Positions 44,094 through 55,235 are shown, counted from the stretch's first letter. The stretch: DNA of 64,000 nucleotides from Nilaparvata lugens (GCF_014356525.2 NC_052505.1:50471994-50535993), one strand, 5' to 3'. Numbers and translations: made by a program. The notes: generated from the letters alone by a model not told the origin.

Positions 44094-45433
44094 GAGTCGG
44101 GTACAGCCTTGGCCTGCCTAGTGCAACCTTAATAATGTGTTTCTGTATGTTGAAAATTTTATTAATGTGTTGTTTAGCTGCACCACCCCACACCCTTATT
44201 CCATACTGTAGAACAGATTGAGCGTATGCAAAATAGATCATCATAGAAAGATTTGGCAGTTTTAGTTGACTTATTTTATAGAATCTGTTTGTTAAATACT
44301 TGGTCTTGTTGCACAACGATTGAATTTGGCAATCCCACCTCAAATGCCGGTCAATCATTACCCCTAAATATTTAACAGATTTTGAGTCCTCTAAGGCAGG
44401 ACAGTTACAACTGGTATTAGGTGAGACTAAATTTATGCAGCTAGTCTTGTGGATTTCTAAAGACATTTGAGTAATTGGTGGCAGCATTGGGAGTAAATGT
44501 CATGAAAGAAGACTTTTTATGATTCAATGTTAAGGTATGGTAGTCAAGCCAAGCTTTGACATCTGCGATTCCTCTCTCAGCTGCAGCTCTAGTTTCCTCC
44601 CACTTATCACCTGGAAATATTAGCGTGGTATCATCAGCAAAGGAGATTGCTTGGCCATTTTAATGTTTATGCTTAGGAGATCGTTGATATATATTAGGAA
44701 ATGGATGGGGGATAGAACGGTTCCTTGAGGTAAGCCGTAGTCAAAAAGATGTTCAATACTGGTTTCATTGTCGATAATATTGCGTTCGTCCCTCAAGGTA
44801 GCTTGAAAAGAGTTTTAATGGCAAACCGCGGATACTGATGTGGTTGAGCTTCTCTAAAAGTTTTGAGTGTGGAATGGTATCAAAAGCTTTACTGAGATCG
44901 ATGAATATTGCAATTGATTTTCTACTGAGAGTGAAATTATTTGTTACAGTTTTAACTAAAAATGAAATTGCGTCCTCCGTGCTTTTCTCCTCTTGAAAAC
45001 CGAATTGATTAGGGTGAATCACATTTTTTTCCTTCAAATATCGCATCAAACACTTGAAATCATTTGTTACAGTTTTAACTAAAAATGAAATTGCGTCCTC
45101 CGCGATTTTCTCCTCTTGAAAACCGAATTGATTAGGGTGAATCACATTTTTCTCCTTCAAATATCGCATCAAACACTTTTTAATAAGTTTCCCCATAACT
45201 TTTGATAGAACACTAAGTAGGCTAATTGGACGGTAGTTTGTAGGATTTTTTGTGTCACCAGACTTGTGGAGTGGGATAATTTTGGCGATTTCAAATTCCT
45301 TTGGGAAGAAACCCTTTTCAAAGCATTTGTTAATTATAGTTTTTAAAGGGATTGCAATTAAATGGGCTACTTTTAGACAGCTGTCATTAATGTTATTGAT
45401 ACCTGAAGATGAGTTAGTTTTCAGTTCATTCAT
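44094..45433 (-). pseudogene. RT core of the older non-LTR element, with internal duplication
   Basis: Blocks in order: EIAKIIPLHKSGDTKNPTNY, RPISLLSVLSKVM, HPNQFGFQEEK, IFIDLSKAFDTIPH, then in shifted frames YGLPQGTVLSP and SFADDTTLIF (about 44625-44643), then SVKYLGVMIDRHLRWD. A 123-bp tandem duplication (44939-45061 and 45062-45184) repeats the segment from KCLMRYLKEKNVIHPNQFGF through ISFLVKTVTN in frame, an arrangement no active RT is expected to have. At least two frameshifts are also present. The C-terminus lies at 39717-40030. Confidence 0.75.
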
Positions 45434-45480
45434 TGTTTGAAATCCTCGGATCTTGAGGAGTGCACCCTCGTTGAGTCCGT

Positions 45481-46080
45481 CATGGTTATTTTGTATTTTT
45501 TTGAATTGGAATTTATAATGAGTGCCCTTTTTTCAGAATATTTTCGACAAGACATCCTCTATCAATAGAAAAAGTGGTTCTATTTTGTAGTTTTGTATCA
45601 CGGCATTTTCTCAAGTTCCAACCTCGTTTCTCAATTCATTGTTCTTTATAATCATTAACTTTTATATGGTAACACGGGAATCTTATTTCATAATTTCCAA
45701 ATGTTATACAGTATATATCCCATTAATTTTCATTTCTCTTTTTTTTCTAAATCCGCGTTGCAACCTAACTTGAATTGCTAATCAATAATATGATTATTCC
45801 ACTCTCATGAGTGAATTATTGCGTGATTATTTTCACTTTCACAACGGTAGGTTTCAATGTTAAGCCAAGTCCGTTGACGTGTTTAAGGCACTTGACCCCA
45901 TCTTCAGTGTACCGGAAGTACCTTTTGATACTGAATTTGATATCAATTCACTATCAATTGATACTGAATTTTGTTATTTCGTTGAGGTAAATTTTAGAGG
46001 AATTTTGAAGAGGTGTAGAGGAGGGGGAAGAGTTGGGTTGGCGAGGGAGGGGAGTAGGTATAGTGGTTAAGTGAGGAGAT
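45481..46080. other. Region between retroelements, no gene seen
   Basis: AT-rich sequence with a G/A-rich tract near 46010-46060. The RTE frame may begin within it (open upstream of 46132 with RYFRTEYLETGID). Confidence 0.35.
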
Positions 46081-46968
46081 GTATATTTAGTTAGGTACTT
46101 TCGTACTGAATACCTAGAGACAGGAATAGATGTGGAGGAAATAGTAATAAGAGAAGCAGAGCCACTTAAGTTGGAAGAAATAAAAACAACACTGCTTAGA
46201 ATGAAGAATAATAAAGCCCCAGGACCAGGTGATTTGCCTATTGAGCTAATTAAAAACGCCACCATGAGAATGCTGGAACTGCTGTGCGAAATTTTTAACA
46301 GGTGTTTGAAAAGAGATCAAATTCCTAAAGACTGGAAGATTTCATATTTACATTCCATTTACAAAAAGGGAAATCGAAGGGATTGTAATAATTATCGAGG
46401 TATTAATGTAACATCATCCATTGGAAAGCTTTATGAAAGAGTTTTAAAAAATAGAATAGAACAGGAAATAATAGAAATAGAGGAGCAAAGTGGATTCAGA
46501 CCAGGCCTGAATAGAATAAAAACATTACAAAAAATACAAAAAAATATATACCAGGCAATGATTGAGCCAGTCATGACGTATAGGTCAGAAGTGTGGTGTG
46601 TGGACAAATTAACTTCTCAAAAACTTCTTTCAGCGGAAATGATGTACTGGAGGAGGAGTTTAGGATTGACGTTGCTGGATCGAATCAGGAATGATATAAT
46701 AAGAGAGAGAATGAGAGCAAAAAACACAATAATGGATGTCATTGGAGAGAAACAATTGAAATGGTATGGACACCTGCGCAGAATGAATGAAGGAAGACTT
46801 CCTTTGAAAGTATGGAATTGGGTACCAGCGAACAAAAATAGGCGTGGTAGACCGCGAAAGAAATGTGTATCCAATGTCCACATTCAAATGGAGAGTAGAG
46901 GTCTTTTTGAAGGAGACTGGATAAATAAGGAAAGATGGCGATTGGGGTGCGAGAAGCGACATTACTGA
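46081..46968 (+). pseudogene. RTE-like reverse transcriptase with in-frame loss of its core
   Basis: The open frame runs from about 46084 to the stop at 46966-46968. The N-terminal part has NNKAPGPGDLPIELIKN, PKDWKISYLHSIYKKGNR and NNYRGINVTSSIGKLYERVL, then EEQSGFRPGLN. It jumps directly to IYQAMIEPVMTYRSEVW and the tail with LKWYGHLRRM and RRGRPRKK. Between GFRPG and the tail an RTE protein should have about 200 residues with the palm, including the catalytic YADD; these are missing without a frame break. No working polymerase can result. Clade assignment rests on the GFRPG and WYGHLRRM...GRPR features. Confidence 0.75.
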
Positions 46969-48208
46969 AGTTGCAAAAACTCGCTATATATATACTTTCT
47001 TAAATAGTGTCGATTAGTATTGGATGGGAGCTGTATTGGAGTAGGTAATTGAGGATGTGGTTTGACTTGCTTCCATGGATTTTAATGATTCGTATTATTG
47101 TAAGGATCTCAGTTATTCAGTCTGTGCTTTTTTTAAATGATAAGATTTGAAGTATGTAGATGTTGGTGAAAGTGTAATTGAAACTGAGGAGGAGCTCTGC
47201 ATATTGATATTGTGATTGGGAAAGGGCGTGGATGTGTCATTTGAATCTGGAGCTGATGTATGAAGGTGAAAGTGAAGAGCTACCTCTGTCATCCTAGCTT
47301 TGTCATCTAAGTTCGGAAGAGAAATAGTAAGGGCTCGTTTTTTCCCTTCTACTCATTTAAAATTTATTTATTTTTTCAATCATTTAGAACTATACAACTT
47401 ACAGAAGAGTACCACTGGCTAATTTACGCCCAAAACAGTTCCAATTCTAATTTATACACCAGTCCAAAATAATGTAGCTAGAGTTTAGGTATTTCACTTC
47501 AAAATTCTTCAATTACACCCTCAATTTACAAACCATACACAAAAAAATCATTTTTAAATTAAAAAAAAAATACTTCTAAATTGAATTAAATTAATTACAA
47601 ATAATTGGAAAATTCCAAACTTGGAAAAACTATATTTTTTTTAGGTTTACAACATAACTGCTAAATGTACTATGATTAAACATAAAATGATTATATTATG
47701 TGCATGTAATCTCAAATTTATGAATGTAAATATCTATTATGCGGGAGGTGAATCCCCAAAATGATTTATCTCCATTGAATTGAATATTTTTGTTAAGAAT
47801 AATAGGCCTACTATATGAGAATATGACGTCTTTACTCATGAATCAAAAGCAAAGAAACGTCTTTACTCACAAGCAAAGAAAAAAGAAATAATAATGGTCA
47901 AACAATATTGTAATAAGACAAGAGAAACAATTAGGAGAGAAACTTTGTTTATTTACTGTGTAGTATCAGGAATTATTATGACGATGATATACGGTATGCA
48001 TAGAATTGCACAGTTTTAGGTGAGTCTCGAACCTTGATGCGTATTTATTGCGGTTTAGTGGAACTGGCTTCAAGCAAAACTTCCCAACATGAATAGTGTG
48101 AGTTTTAATTGGAATAGTATATGAAGTGAATCGTATTATGAGTAATGGAGAGAGAATCGTTGGAAAGGATTAAGACAAGAAGTAGTTTGGGTAGTTTGAT
48201 GATTCATT
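46969..48208. other. Between RTE fragment and hAT element
   Basis: No gene seen. At about 47350-47450 a minus-strand retroelement 3' end is possible (AAATGATTGAAAAAATAAAT). The rest is AT-rich without recognised ends. Confidence 0.35.
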
Positions 48209-48299
48209 ATTGATATCAGTCACGGCCCTAGGGACTCTGCCGCCCTGGGCGAGATCGGCAACTGCCCCCCCCCACAAGTATCCCGTCTTTAATTGTTAA

Positions 48300-48600
48300 T
48301 CCCGGGTTCCAACCCTCCTTGAGCGATCGCCTAACGCCGGTTACACAATGGGCGGTTTCTGCCGGGGCGGTGATTTCGCCGTCGCCGCCGTTCGAGCAGT
48401 AGTCTATGGACTTGAATGGAAGCTTACACACTGGGCGGCAGAAACGTCGCGCGGCTATATTGCCGTTGGCGGCAGCTGTGCAGCCGTCCACTGCCACTGC
48501 GGCTGGCGGTTTTTTTGCCGCTCTTGTCTACGCAGTGGCGTACGTGACCAAATGGGCGTTAACACATTTGGCGGTTTTCTACCGTCGCCGCTGATCAGTC
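48300..48600. repeat. GC-rich segment with three TTACACANTGGGCGG-type repeats
   Basis: The strongest GC island of the window. Related words start at 48341 (TTACACAATGGGCGG), 48424 (TTACACACTGGGCGG) and about 48559 (TTAACACATTTGGCGG), all direct, with GCCGTCGCCG words between. It lies just inside the hAT left end. Overlapping frames on both strands are low-complexity products of GCC/GGC runs and are not called as genes. Confidence 0.5.
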
Positions 48601-48844
48601 GTCTTTCCCAGTTGCTCCAAGTCAGAGGTCTTTGAAAATCAGACTTTTAATTTGTCTTGTTGTAAAGTTTGTAAGCTGTTTATAACATTTATTTATTGTT
48701 TTGAGTGTTTGTGGTTGACGAGTGTGATGAAATGAGTAAGTTAATAGACAATGAGTTGTTAATATCATAACAAATATTTGACAAATATAAATATTGGGGA
48801 ACAGTAGAGTCCAGTCAATATAGACATAAAAATGGGGGTTTGCT

Positions 48845-49469
48845 TGCAATTTATATCGTGTAGTTCATATTTTTTAATATTTTATTTGGATACATGAGAG
48901 AGGTTCAGAACCAAATTCTTCATGTAAAATTCCCTTGTGCTAATACAGAGTGGCCCAAAAACCTCGTATTTTAGGTTCATTTTCCAGTTTTCAGCTATTT
49001 CCGGCAAAATCAGTGATCGGACAGAAAAAATTCGGTCTTGCCTTTTTTAAGATCATAAAATTCTGAATGAAATGAGATCATTCGGAACTCTCTCCAATGA
49101 GTACTGAGCTATAATTTTTCAAATATGAGTGATATTTTAAGAAAAAAAATCAATTTTGATCATATTTAGTATTTGATCAACAATATATCCCGATTACAAT
49201 CTAGATGTAAAATTCCCTTTGGGCGTAATTTTGTGCTCTAAAATCTGAGACTAGGTAGAGCGCTCTATCTCATTTACATTTCCAGTTACACTTGACAACA
49301 ATGCTCATTGTCTTGTGAAAAACACCTCATTTTTAGCTTCAACCATCATCACCATCTATATTGTCCTCACAGTGATATTTCGCACAATGATATAAGCTCA
49401 TGAGATTATGTTCTATGAGAATCACCCGTAAGTTGCACTTCATTTCAGTATTTCCTAGTGGAGAGGCGC
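48845..49469. repeat. Partial copy of the 15518-16160 repeat
   Basis: Matches the repeat and outer foldback arm at 15.5-16.2 kb in order and orientation, ending at CTAGTGGAGAGGCGCGC. There the similarity stops abruptly at the 3' end of a CR1-like element. The remainder of the foldback element was not found on the far side of that element, so a deletion accompanied or followed the event. Confidence 0.7.
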
Positions 49470-49651
49470 GCAGTTAAAATACTTAGGCTTCTGAAAGACT
49501 CCCGACATGTCTGTGGAAATTTGAGCCCTTCCAGGTATCTTATTGCGGACTTTTGCAGAACAAAAATTCTTTGAATGTTTTGCTTTGAGGTACTCCCCCA
49601 TAATTCAATGCCATAAGTAATGTGGGATTCAATCAGTGCATAGTAGACACT

Positions 49652-52297
49652 TTATGCTGTTGTTTTAGGCACCCGTTTAACAATATTTCTAAATGCAAAA
49701 AGTGACCTACTCAATTTCAATGATATCTTGTTTACATGATCCCCCCAATTAAGCTTGGAATCCATCGACAAACCTAACATGTTCACAACAGTACAACTTT
49801 CAATGTTCGTTTCACCAAGTGTTATGGTGGGGTGAAAAGGACGATACTTATAATCAAAGCTGATGACATGACTTTTGTTTGAATTTATAGTGAGGTCTGA
49901 ATCATTAAAAAACTGCACAACCTCATTTGCCATGTTATTTGCCTCAATCTCCAAGTCTATGAGATCTGATCTCTTAAATAGCAAGGTACAATCATCGGCA
50001 TAGAGAGTAATTTTATCAGTGACAGGAACATTGAATTGAATATCATTTATATATAATATGAAGAGTAATGGACCTAAAATGGAGCCTTGTGGTACGCCTC
50101 GTGTCAATGGTAACTTGGCTGAGTTTACTAACCCATTAGGAGTAGATATACATGTGTACTGGAACCTGTTGCTCATGTATGATGCTATCAATCTATTCGC
50201 CACGCCTCTAATTCCGAGCTTTGATAACTTGCATAAAAGAATATCGATATTGACACTATTAAAGGCTCTTGACAGGTCCAATAGGAGCGCAGTTACATAA
50301 TCACCAGCATCAATCCCTTTCACAATTGACTCAAAAAAATTTACCGCTGCAGTGATTGTTGACTTTCCCTTCATAAAACCATATTGACAATTGAAAAGCA
50401 AATCGAATTTTAACAGATAACTCATAATTCTATCATGAATGAGCCTCTCAAAAACCTTTGACAACGTATTTAAAACTGAAATAGGTCGATAATTTATTAT
50501 TAATATCCATAACATTACCTTTTTTTAGGATAGGAATCACTTTGGCTATTTTCAATAAGTCTGGAAATATACCTGTCTTAAACATTGAGTTGATAATGAA
50601 AACCAATGGCTCTGCTATTTCATGACAACATGCCTTAATTACTGACACCGAGATTTCATCTGGGCCCACAGACTTTTTAGCTTTTAGGTTTTTTATAACT
50701 CCCACAACCTCATTGACATTTGAGGGAAAAAGAAAAAAAATTTTGGAACATTCTTTATGACTTTTCTTTTTCAATGATTCTTGTGCTGCAGAGTTTTCAT
50801 TTGCTGGAGCCATGGATACAAAAAAGTGATTAAAACTTTCAGCTATGGACTTGCTACCTGTAATCAGTTTGTTATTATATTCAATTTCGGTGGGCATTGA
50901 TCTTTTTTGTTACTCCCTCTAAGTCTATTCACAATCTCCCAGCTAGACTTGGTTCTGTTGGCAGAGGAAAGTATATATTCACTGAAATGTTTTTTCTTTG
51001 CCTCTTCAACCTTATTGTTATAAAGCTCCTTTACTTTTTTAAGTAGTTGTATGTCTATGTCCACTCCTTCACTCACTCTCGTTTTTGCTATCTCTAGAAG
51101 AGATCTCATTATTTCTATCTCCTTAGTCATCCACTGACCTTTCAAACGTTTTCTTAGCCTATTATCATTTAATCTCTTGCTGACTGTTTTGACCGGACAA
51201 TGTACCTTGAAATAATAGAGCAGATTCCTATGGAAATTTATAAATTGTAGATCTGGATCGGATTGGTCATAGACCGCCCTCCAGCTCTCAACACTTAATG
51301 CCTGTCTCAAACATTCTATGTTCTTTTCATTACAATCATGCGCACCTGTTGAACTCTTTTTCTGCACCCTGAAATCTCCCTCATGAAATACCGAGAATAC
51401 TTGAGCTGTGTGATCAGATATAAATGTATGCAAAACACTAACCATATAGCCTTCTTCAGGAATATTTGTAACTACATTATCTATAGCTGTAGCACTATTT
51501 GCAGTTATTCTGGTTGGAATATGTACAGTATAAGATAAACCAAATTGATTTAAGGTATTTAATAAAATTTTTTTGATAGGAGAGTCGTTTAGAATATCAA
51601 TATTATAATCACCCGCCAGTATTATATTGTATTCAATGGTTACAAGCAACTCATCCATCATCGACTTGAAATTTTCAAAAAATAAATTAGAATCACCATT
51701 TGGCGAACGGTAAACTCCTACAATAACAAAAATCCTGTTTCTCAACCTGAACCTTATCCCACATGCCTCAATATTTCCCTCACTACAGAATTGCTCCACA
51801 TCCAAAGCTCTCGAACGATCATTGACCTGTTCACTCACATAAATGGCCACACAACCTTTAATCATGTGATCTCTACAGTAATTAGTTGAAAGAAACATAT
51901 TTTTCAAAACAATACAATCGATTTCATACTTTCTAAGACCATGCTCTGTTATTACCAATACATCTGGGTTTTCATCCTCAATTAAATCATTTAAAAAATG
52001 TATCTTGTTAGCAATACAATCTACATTTTGGTGAATTACTTTGAAACATGACTCTAGAGAGCCTACTGAAGCATCATCACAGTGATCAATGCGAGATTCA
52101 TCTCCTCCTATACTTGGATTCATCTTTCTTTTCGTCGAATTTTGACAAGGAATAATAACTAAATTACTGAGGTCAACACCACGATTATGAGAAGCATTGT
52201 GTAACTGAAACCTTCTATCAGTGTGTGACTGACTCATTCTAATTGGTATTTTATAATCAATATCTTTCACTAAATCTGGAGTCCTAAAAAACCACAA
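49652..52297 (-). pseudogene. CR1-like ORF2 (endonuclease, reverse transcriptase), frameshifted
   Basis: The first frame (50864-52297, 477 codons) holds the APE endonuclease: FKVIHQNVDCIANKI, VITEHGLRK, IILAGDYNID and the C-terminal ISDHTAQVFSV. RT follows: KSVGPDEISVSVIKACC (50448-50897, another frame), then back in the first frame NYRPISVLNTLSKVFERLIH, QYGFMKGKSTI, LLLDLSRAFNSVN, GVPQGSILGPLLFILYINDI and YADDCTLL (about 49990-50006). Two compensating frame changes near 50880 and 50500 break it. It ends about 180 bp before the 3' terminus, slightly short at the C-terminus. Confidence 0.8.
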
Positions 52298-53400
52298 CCT
52301 TCCAAAGAGTTCTGTCGTTGTAGTACCTCAACCCCGACACTTCGAAAACTATTAAGAATCTTATCAGCAATAATGTTCTTTCCAATGATGTTTAGATGTA
52401 GACCATGGCGAGTATAAAAACGCCTACCTATGCCATACACATCAAATAATTCTAAACTATTAAAGCGACTGACAAGCTTCTTCAGTTTTTCATTAGCCTG
52501 AGATATTGCTACATTAATAGGTGAAAACACAGGAAGATCATATCTGCACGGTATATTTACAACAAAAACCCGAGTATGCTTCAGCTTTTCAAGTTGAGCT
52601 TCCATTCTTTCGAGGTAGCCTTCTCCAGAGCTGTTTGAAAAGTCATTCGTACCACCAATCAGAACCGTGAGATCACGCTGAGACATGGATCCGCATTCCT
52701 TATCACACTCCGAAATAACTGAGCCGAAACGTGCCCCAGGCTTCAGAATACTAGTAACTCGAGCATCGGTCCTTTTTGAAATTAAATCGTTCAGTCTCCT
52801 TCCTTGGCTGGCGGAAAATAATTTTATCACACCATCCGAATTTTGTCGTCTATTCAAATTACGCGCCGAGCTTAAGACAACTCTTTCACTGTCGCGAGGA
52901 ATTGGAGAAGTAACTCTTTCCGAACTCTTATCAGAGTTCATATACTTGACATGGTTCGCAAATTGAGTTTTACGATTTCGAGATGTTGGTGATTTACAGA
53001 TCCGTAGCTTTACTGGAGGTCCGTGAACAGTCGTGGGTGAGTCTGATTCATCTACAGATAACAATGAAAATCTGTTGTACACTTCAATAGGACTACCAGT
53101 GTACTTATTCGACGCGGCACATAAATTGTCATACATCGACCTCCATTTATCAGCTTCGTTCCTATGTGCTATTAACTCATTCCTTAAGGCATTATCGTCC
53201 GCCTCCATTGTTTCAATAGAGATTGACATGGTTCCAATTTTCTCACTTAAAAAATTATTCTCTTCTTTGAACTTGGCATTACTCTTATTTATACTCTGAC
53301 AACTTTCGCATGGTTGGATAAACGCTTCGGTGTTTATACTTTTATCAACCAGAGTCACACTGGAAAGAGAATTTGTTGAATTTCGGTTATCCAATTCCAT
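52270..53400 (-). CDS. CR1-like ORF1 with SGNH/GDSL-type hydrolase domain
   Basis: 376 codons from the ATG at 53398-53400; the frame is open for about 130 nt further upstream. The N-terminal 80 residues include CESCQSINKSNAKF and a likely coiled coil (EKIGTMSISIETMEADDNAL). The C-terminal half has FSASQGRRLNDLI (nucleophile Ser block), LIGGTNDFS (oxyanion block) and YTRHGLHLNIIGKN (catalytic His block). CR1/L2 ORF1 proteins are known to carry such esterases, with RNA-binding helper roles. The DS of the usual nucleophile block is AS here. The frame is intact, the end overlapping ORF2 by 28 nt. Confidence 0.8.
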   Translation of the reverse strand: MELDNRNSTNSLSSVTLVDKSINTEAFIQPCESCQSINKSNAKFKEENNFLSEKIGTMSISIETMEADDNALRNELIAHRNEADKWRSMYDNLCAASNKYTGSPIEVYNRFSLLSVDESDSPTTVHGPPVKLRICKSPTSRNRKTQFANHVKYMNSDKSSERVTSPIPRDSERVVLSSARNLNRRQNSDGVIKLFSASQGRRLNDLISKRTDARVTSILKPGARFGSVISECDKECGSMSQRDLTVLIGGTNDFSNSSGEGYLERMEAQLEKLKHTRVFVVNIPCRYDLPVFSPINVAISQANEKLKKLVSRFNSLELFDVYGIGRRFYTRHGLHLNIIGKNIIADKILNSFRSVGVEVLQRQNSLEGCGFLGLQI

Positions 53401-53775
53401 GGTAAGTCTCTGAATCTCTTCAACTAGGGCAGACTGACTCGTTGTAAGCTGTTTAATTCTCCCTAATAATTCATCTTTGGATTTTAGAGTATCATCATCT
53501 ATCTGTCTGAGAACTGGAATCGAAACAGACAGGCTTCTTCAAAGACCCCATGAAAGAGTCCAATGATGCTCTATTACACCTTGGTGGCTGCCTGACAGTT
53601 GAAACTGGACTTTTAATCGGAGTACACAAGAGATCAATTTTCTTGTTTTATTCAATCAACAATACCATGAAGAATTTATCTTGTACGGAATTTGAAATGT
53701 CCTGTCCCAAAAATTTAAACTTTAGGCGTTCATATCTCAAAAAGTAATGATTGGAAGAAAATGTTTTCCTAAGAA

Positions 53776-54946
53776 AACTTTTTCATTTTGATATATACAA
53801 ATCGAAAAACTTTGAAAAATATCACCAGTACAAGAAAGTTTATTTTTAGCCTTTGCACAGCCTTAAGACGTAGACTGCAACATAGCATTAGGCTACTTTC
53901 ACACACTTTCGGTTCGGTTCGGTTCGTTTCGTTTTCGGCAAATTCCGATAAGTATGAAACGATGATTCGGTTTGAATTCGGTACCGAATAGCAACCGCAT
54001 AGCACCGAACGCCCCCTCGACACGAATAGGTTTCATTATATTCGAATTCGTTGCTGGGGAAACAGGAAAAACAAAGTCTTTTACACACGCTTGCTTTTTT
54101 TGTTTTTATTTTAACCTGATATCGTGATTATCTGTTTCAAAATTTTCCAAGTCAAAATAATAATTATTGTCAATTCATTTCTGTTAGTTCACAGAAAATT
54201 TTTTTCTCAATGAATAGTTTGCTAAAAAAATATGAAAGATATAAATACAAACTAAGTGAGAATTTTCATTTATTTATTTTTTTTCCACGAATATTACATG
54301 ATTTCATCAATGGAGAGGAGAGATGAAGTTCATATACCATGTGTCAAAACAAGGAACAAATTTTCAATTTAAAAAAATAATCTCTCTGAACATCCAAAAT
54401 ATTAACATAATCAAAAAGAAACTATTCAAATAATTCACATTTTCAATTAACTTTAAAATTTTGTTGTTCAAGAAATAACATCTTACAATTCAACACCAGC
54501 TGTTTTATTTAAATATACCAGCATGAACTGTGAAAATCCAAACACAGCTGTGTTTGAGAAGAAAATACCTAATTAGAACCGTACGAATTAAAACCTGACA
54601 TGTATGAAAGCCTCATTCGTTTTCGGTAACGAACCGAACCGAAAACGAACCGAACCGAATGAAACCGAAAGCGTGTGAAGCTAGCCTTAGGCCTACTTAA
54701 CTTGCTAAGTAATTAGAACTACAATTTCTACAAGTTTGTTTAACACACCTGTTAAACTTTTTCATTGTGATAGCTTGATAATTTATACAAATCGAGAAAC
54801 TTTGAAAAATATCACCAGTAGAAAGTTTATTTTTAGCCTTTGCCGTAGACTGCAAGAGAGTATTACAACTTAACTTGCTAAGTAATTAAAACTACAATTA
54901 TTTCTACAACACAAGTTTGTTCAGCACACCTGTTTAATTAAGTAGA
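53776..54946. repeat. Tandem duplication (about 190-bp unit) interrupted by a MITE
   Basis: Copy 1 is 53776-53890 plus 54687-54768; copy 2 is 54755-54946. Shared words include ACAAATCGAAAAACTTTGAA, AAAGTTTATTTTTAGCCTTTG, GTAGACTGCAA, CTTAACTTGCTAAGTAATTA and CACACCTGTT. Only copy 1 contains the MITE; copy 2 keeps a single TTA at the equivalent position, giving an empty site. Confidence 0.75.
53891..54686. mobile_element. Harbinger-like MITE, 796 bp, TTA target duplication
   Basis: TIRs GGCTACTTTCACACACTTTC and, inverted from 54686, GGCTAGCTTCACACGCTTTC, both followed by GGTTCGG-type repeats. TTA flanks both sides (53888-53890, 54687-54689). A 3-bp TWA/TTA duplication points to PIF/Harbinger. 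There is no coding capacity. A paralogous empty site with one TTA exists 0.18 kb away. Confidence 0.75.
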
Positions 54947-55110
54947 ATTTGTCTGACCTTTGCATGGGGAAATTTTTTCACCAATTCTTCAAGATCTGGG
55001 GACTGAACTATTTTATGTTCGCTAGACCAGCCAGACGTTCCTGGGACATTGTTGATCTTAGAAAAGTCTTCATTAGCTCGAGGTTGAAAAACTTCTTATA
55101 TAATTCCACC
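54940..55110 (-). pseudogene. hAT transposase C-terminal remnant
   Basis: The minus strand gives FFNLELMKTFLRSTMSQERL followed by AGLANIK and a stop; one frame over it continues DLEELVKKFPHAKVRQILLN and a stop. The LxLIKTxLRSTMSQERLxGLA block is typical for the C-terminus of a hAT transposase group. It starts about 120 bp from the 5' terminus of the element, so nearly all of the gene was deleted. It agrees with the element's terminal features. Confidence 0.75.
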
Positions 55111-55235
55111 ATTCACATTTGATATCATGAATTTATTATTTATTTGTATTTTTAAATTTTCCGTTCCTTTAAATTTGCCGCCCCCAAAACCTGCCGCCCG
55201 GTCCGTCCACCACTTGGGCCGGGCCTGATTGATAT

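Larger units (their letters stand above)
39265..45480 (-). mobile_element. Older non-LTR retrotransposon, split by a Jockey insertion
   Basis: Its RT gene lies at 44094-45434, continues at 39717-40030 on the far side of the Jockey element, and a 3'UTR runs to a CAATAAAATATT-type end near 39265. Reading across the insertion after removing one 12-bp copy restores the frame (YPTQTLF then QETNILTIKQ). The 5' end near 45480 is approximate, with ORF1 and endonuclease gone. Confidence 0.75.
49470..53566 (-). mobile_element. CR1-like non-LTR retrotransposon, nearly complete
   Basis: About 4.1 kb nested in the hAT element. It has an ORF1 with an esterase-like domain, overlapping the start of ORF2, and an ORF2 with endonuclease and RT. 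The 3' end is near 49470, the 5' end near 53566. No target duplication was found. ORF1 esterase plus APE/RT is characteristic of CR1/L2-type elements. Confidence 0.75.
48209..55235. mobile_element. hAT DNA transposon (48217-55227) with 8-bp target duplication
   Basis: Termini CAGTCACGGCCCTAG (48217-48231) and, reversed from 55227, CAGGCCCGGCCCAAG: 12 of 15 positions agree. Flanks are the perfect 8-bp ATTGATAT (48209-48216, 55228-55235). CAG ends plus an 8-bp duplication define hAT. Length is 7011 bp because of nested insertions. Only a transposase remnant survives at about 54940-55110, so it was non-autonomous or is decayed. Confidence 0.85.

Noticed and set aside
48228..48635. Ala/Gly-rich frames on both strands
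   Set aside because: They are products of GCC/GGC repeats inside a transposon.
53769..54088. Frames on both strands at 53.8-54.1 kb
   Set aside because: They lie over the GGTTCGG repeats of the MITE and have no coding features.
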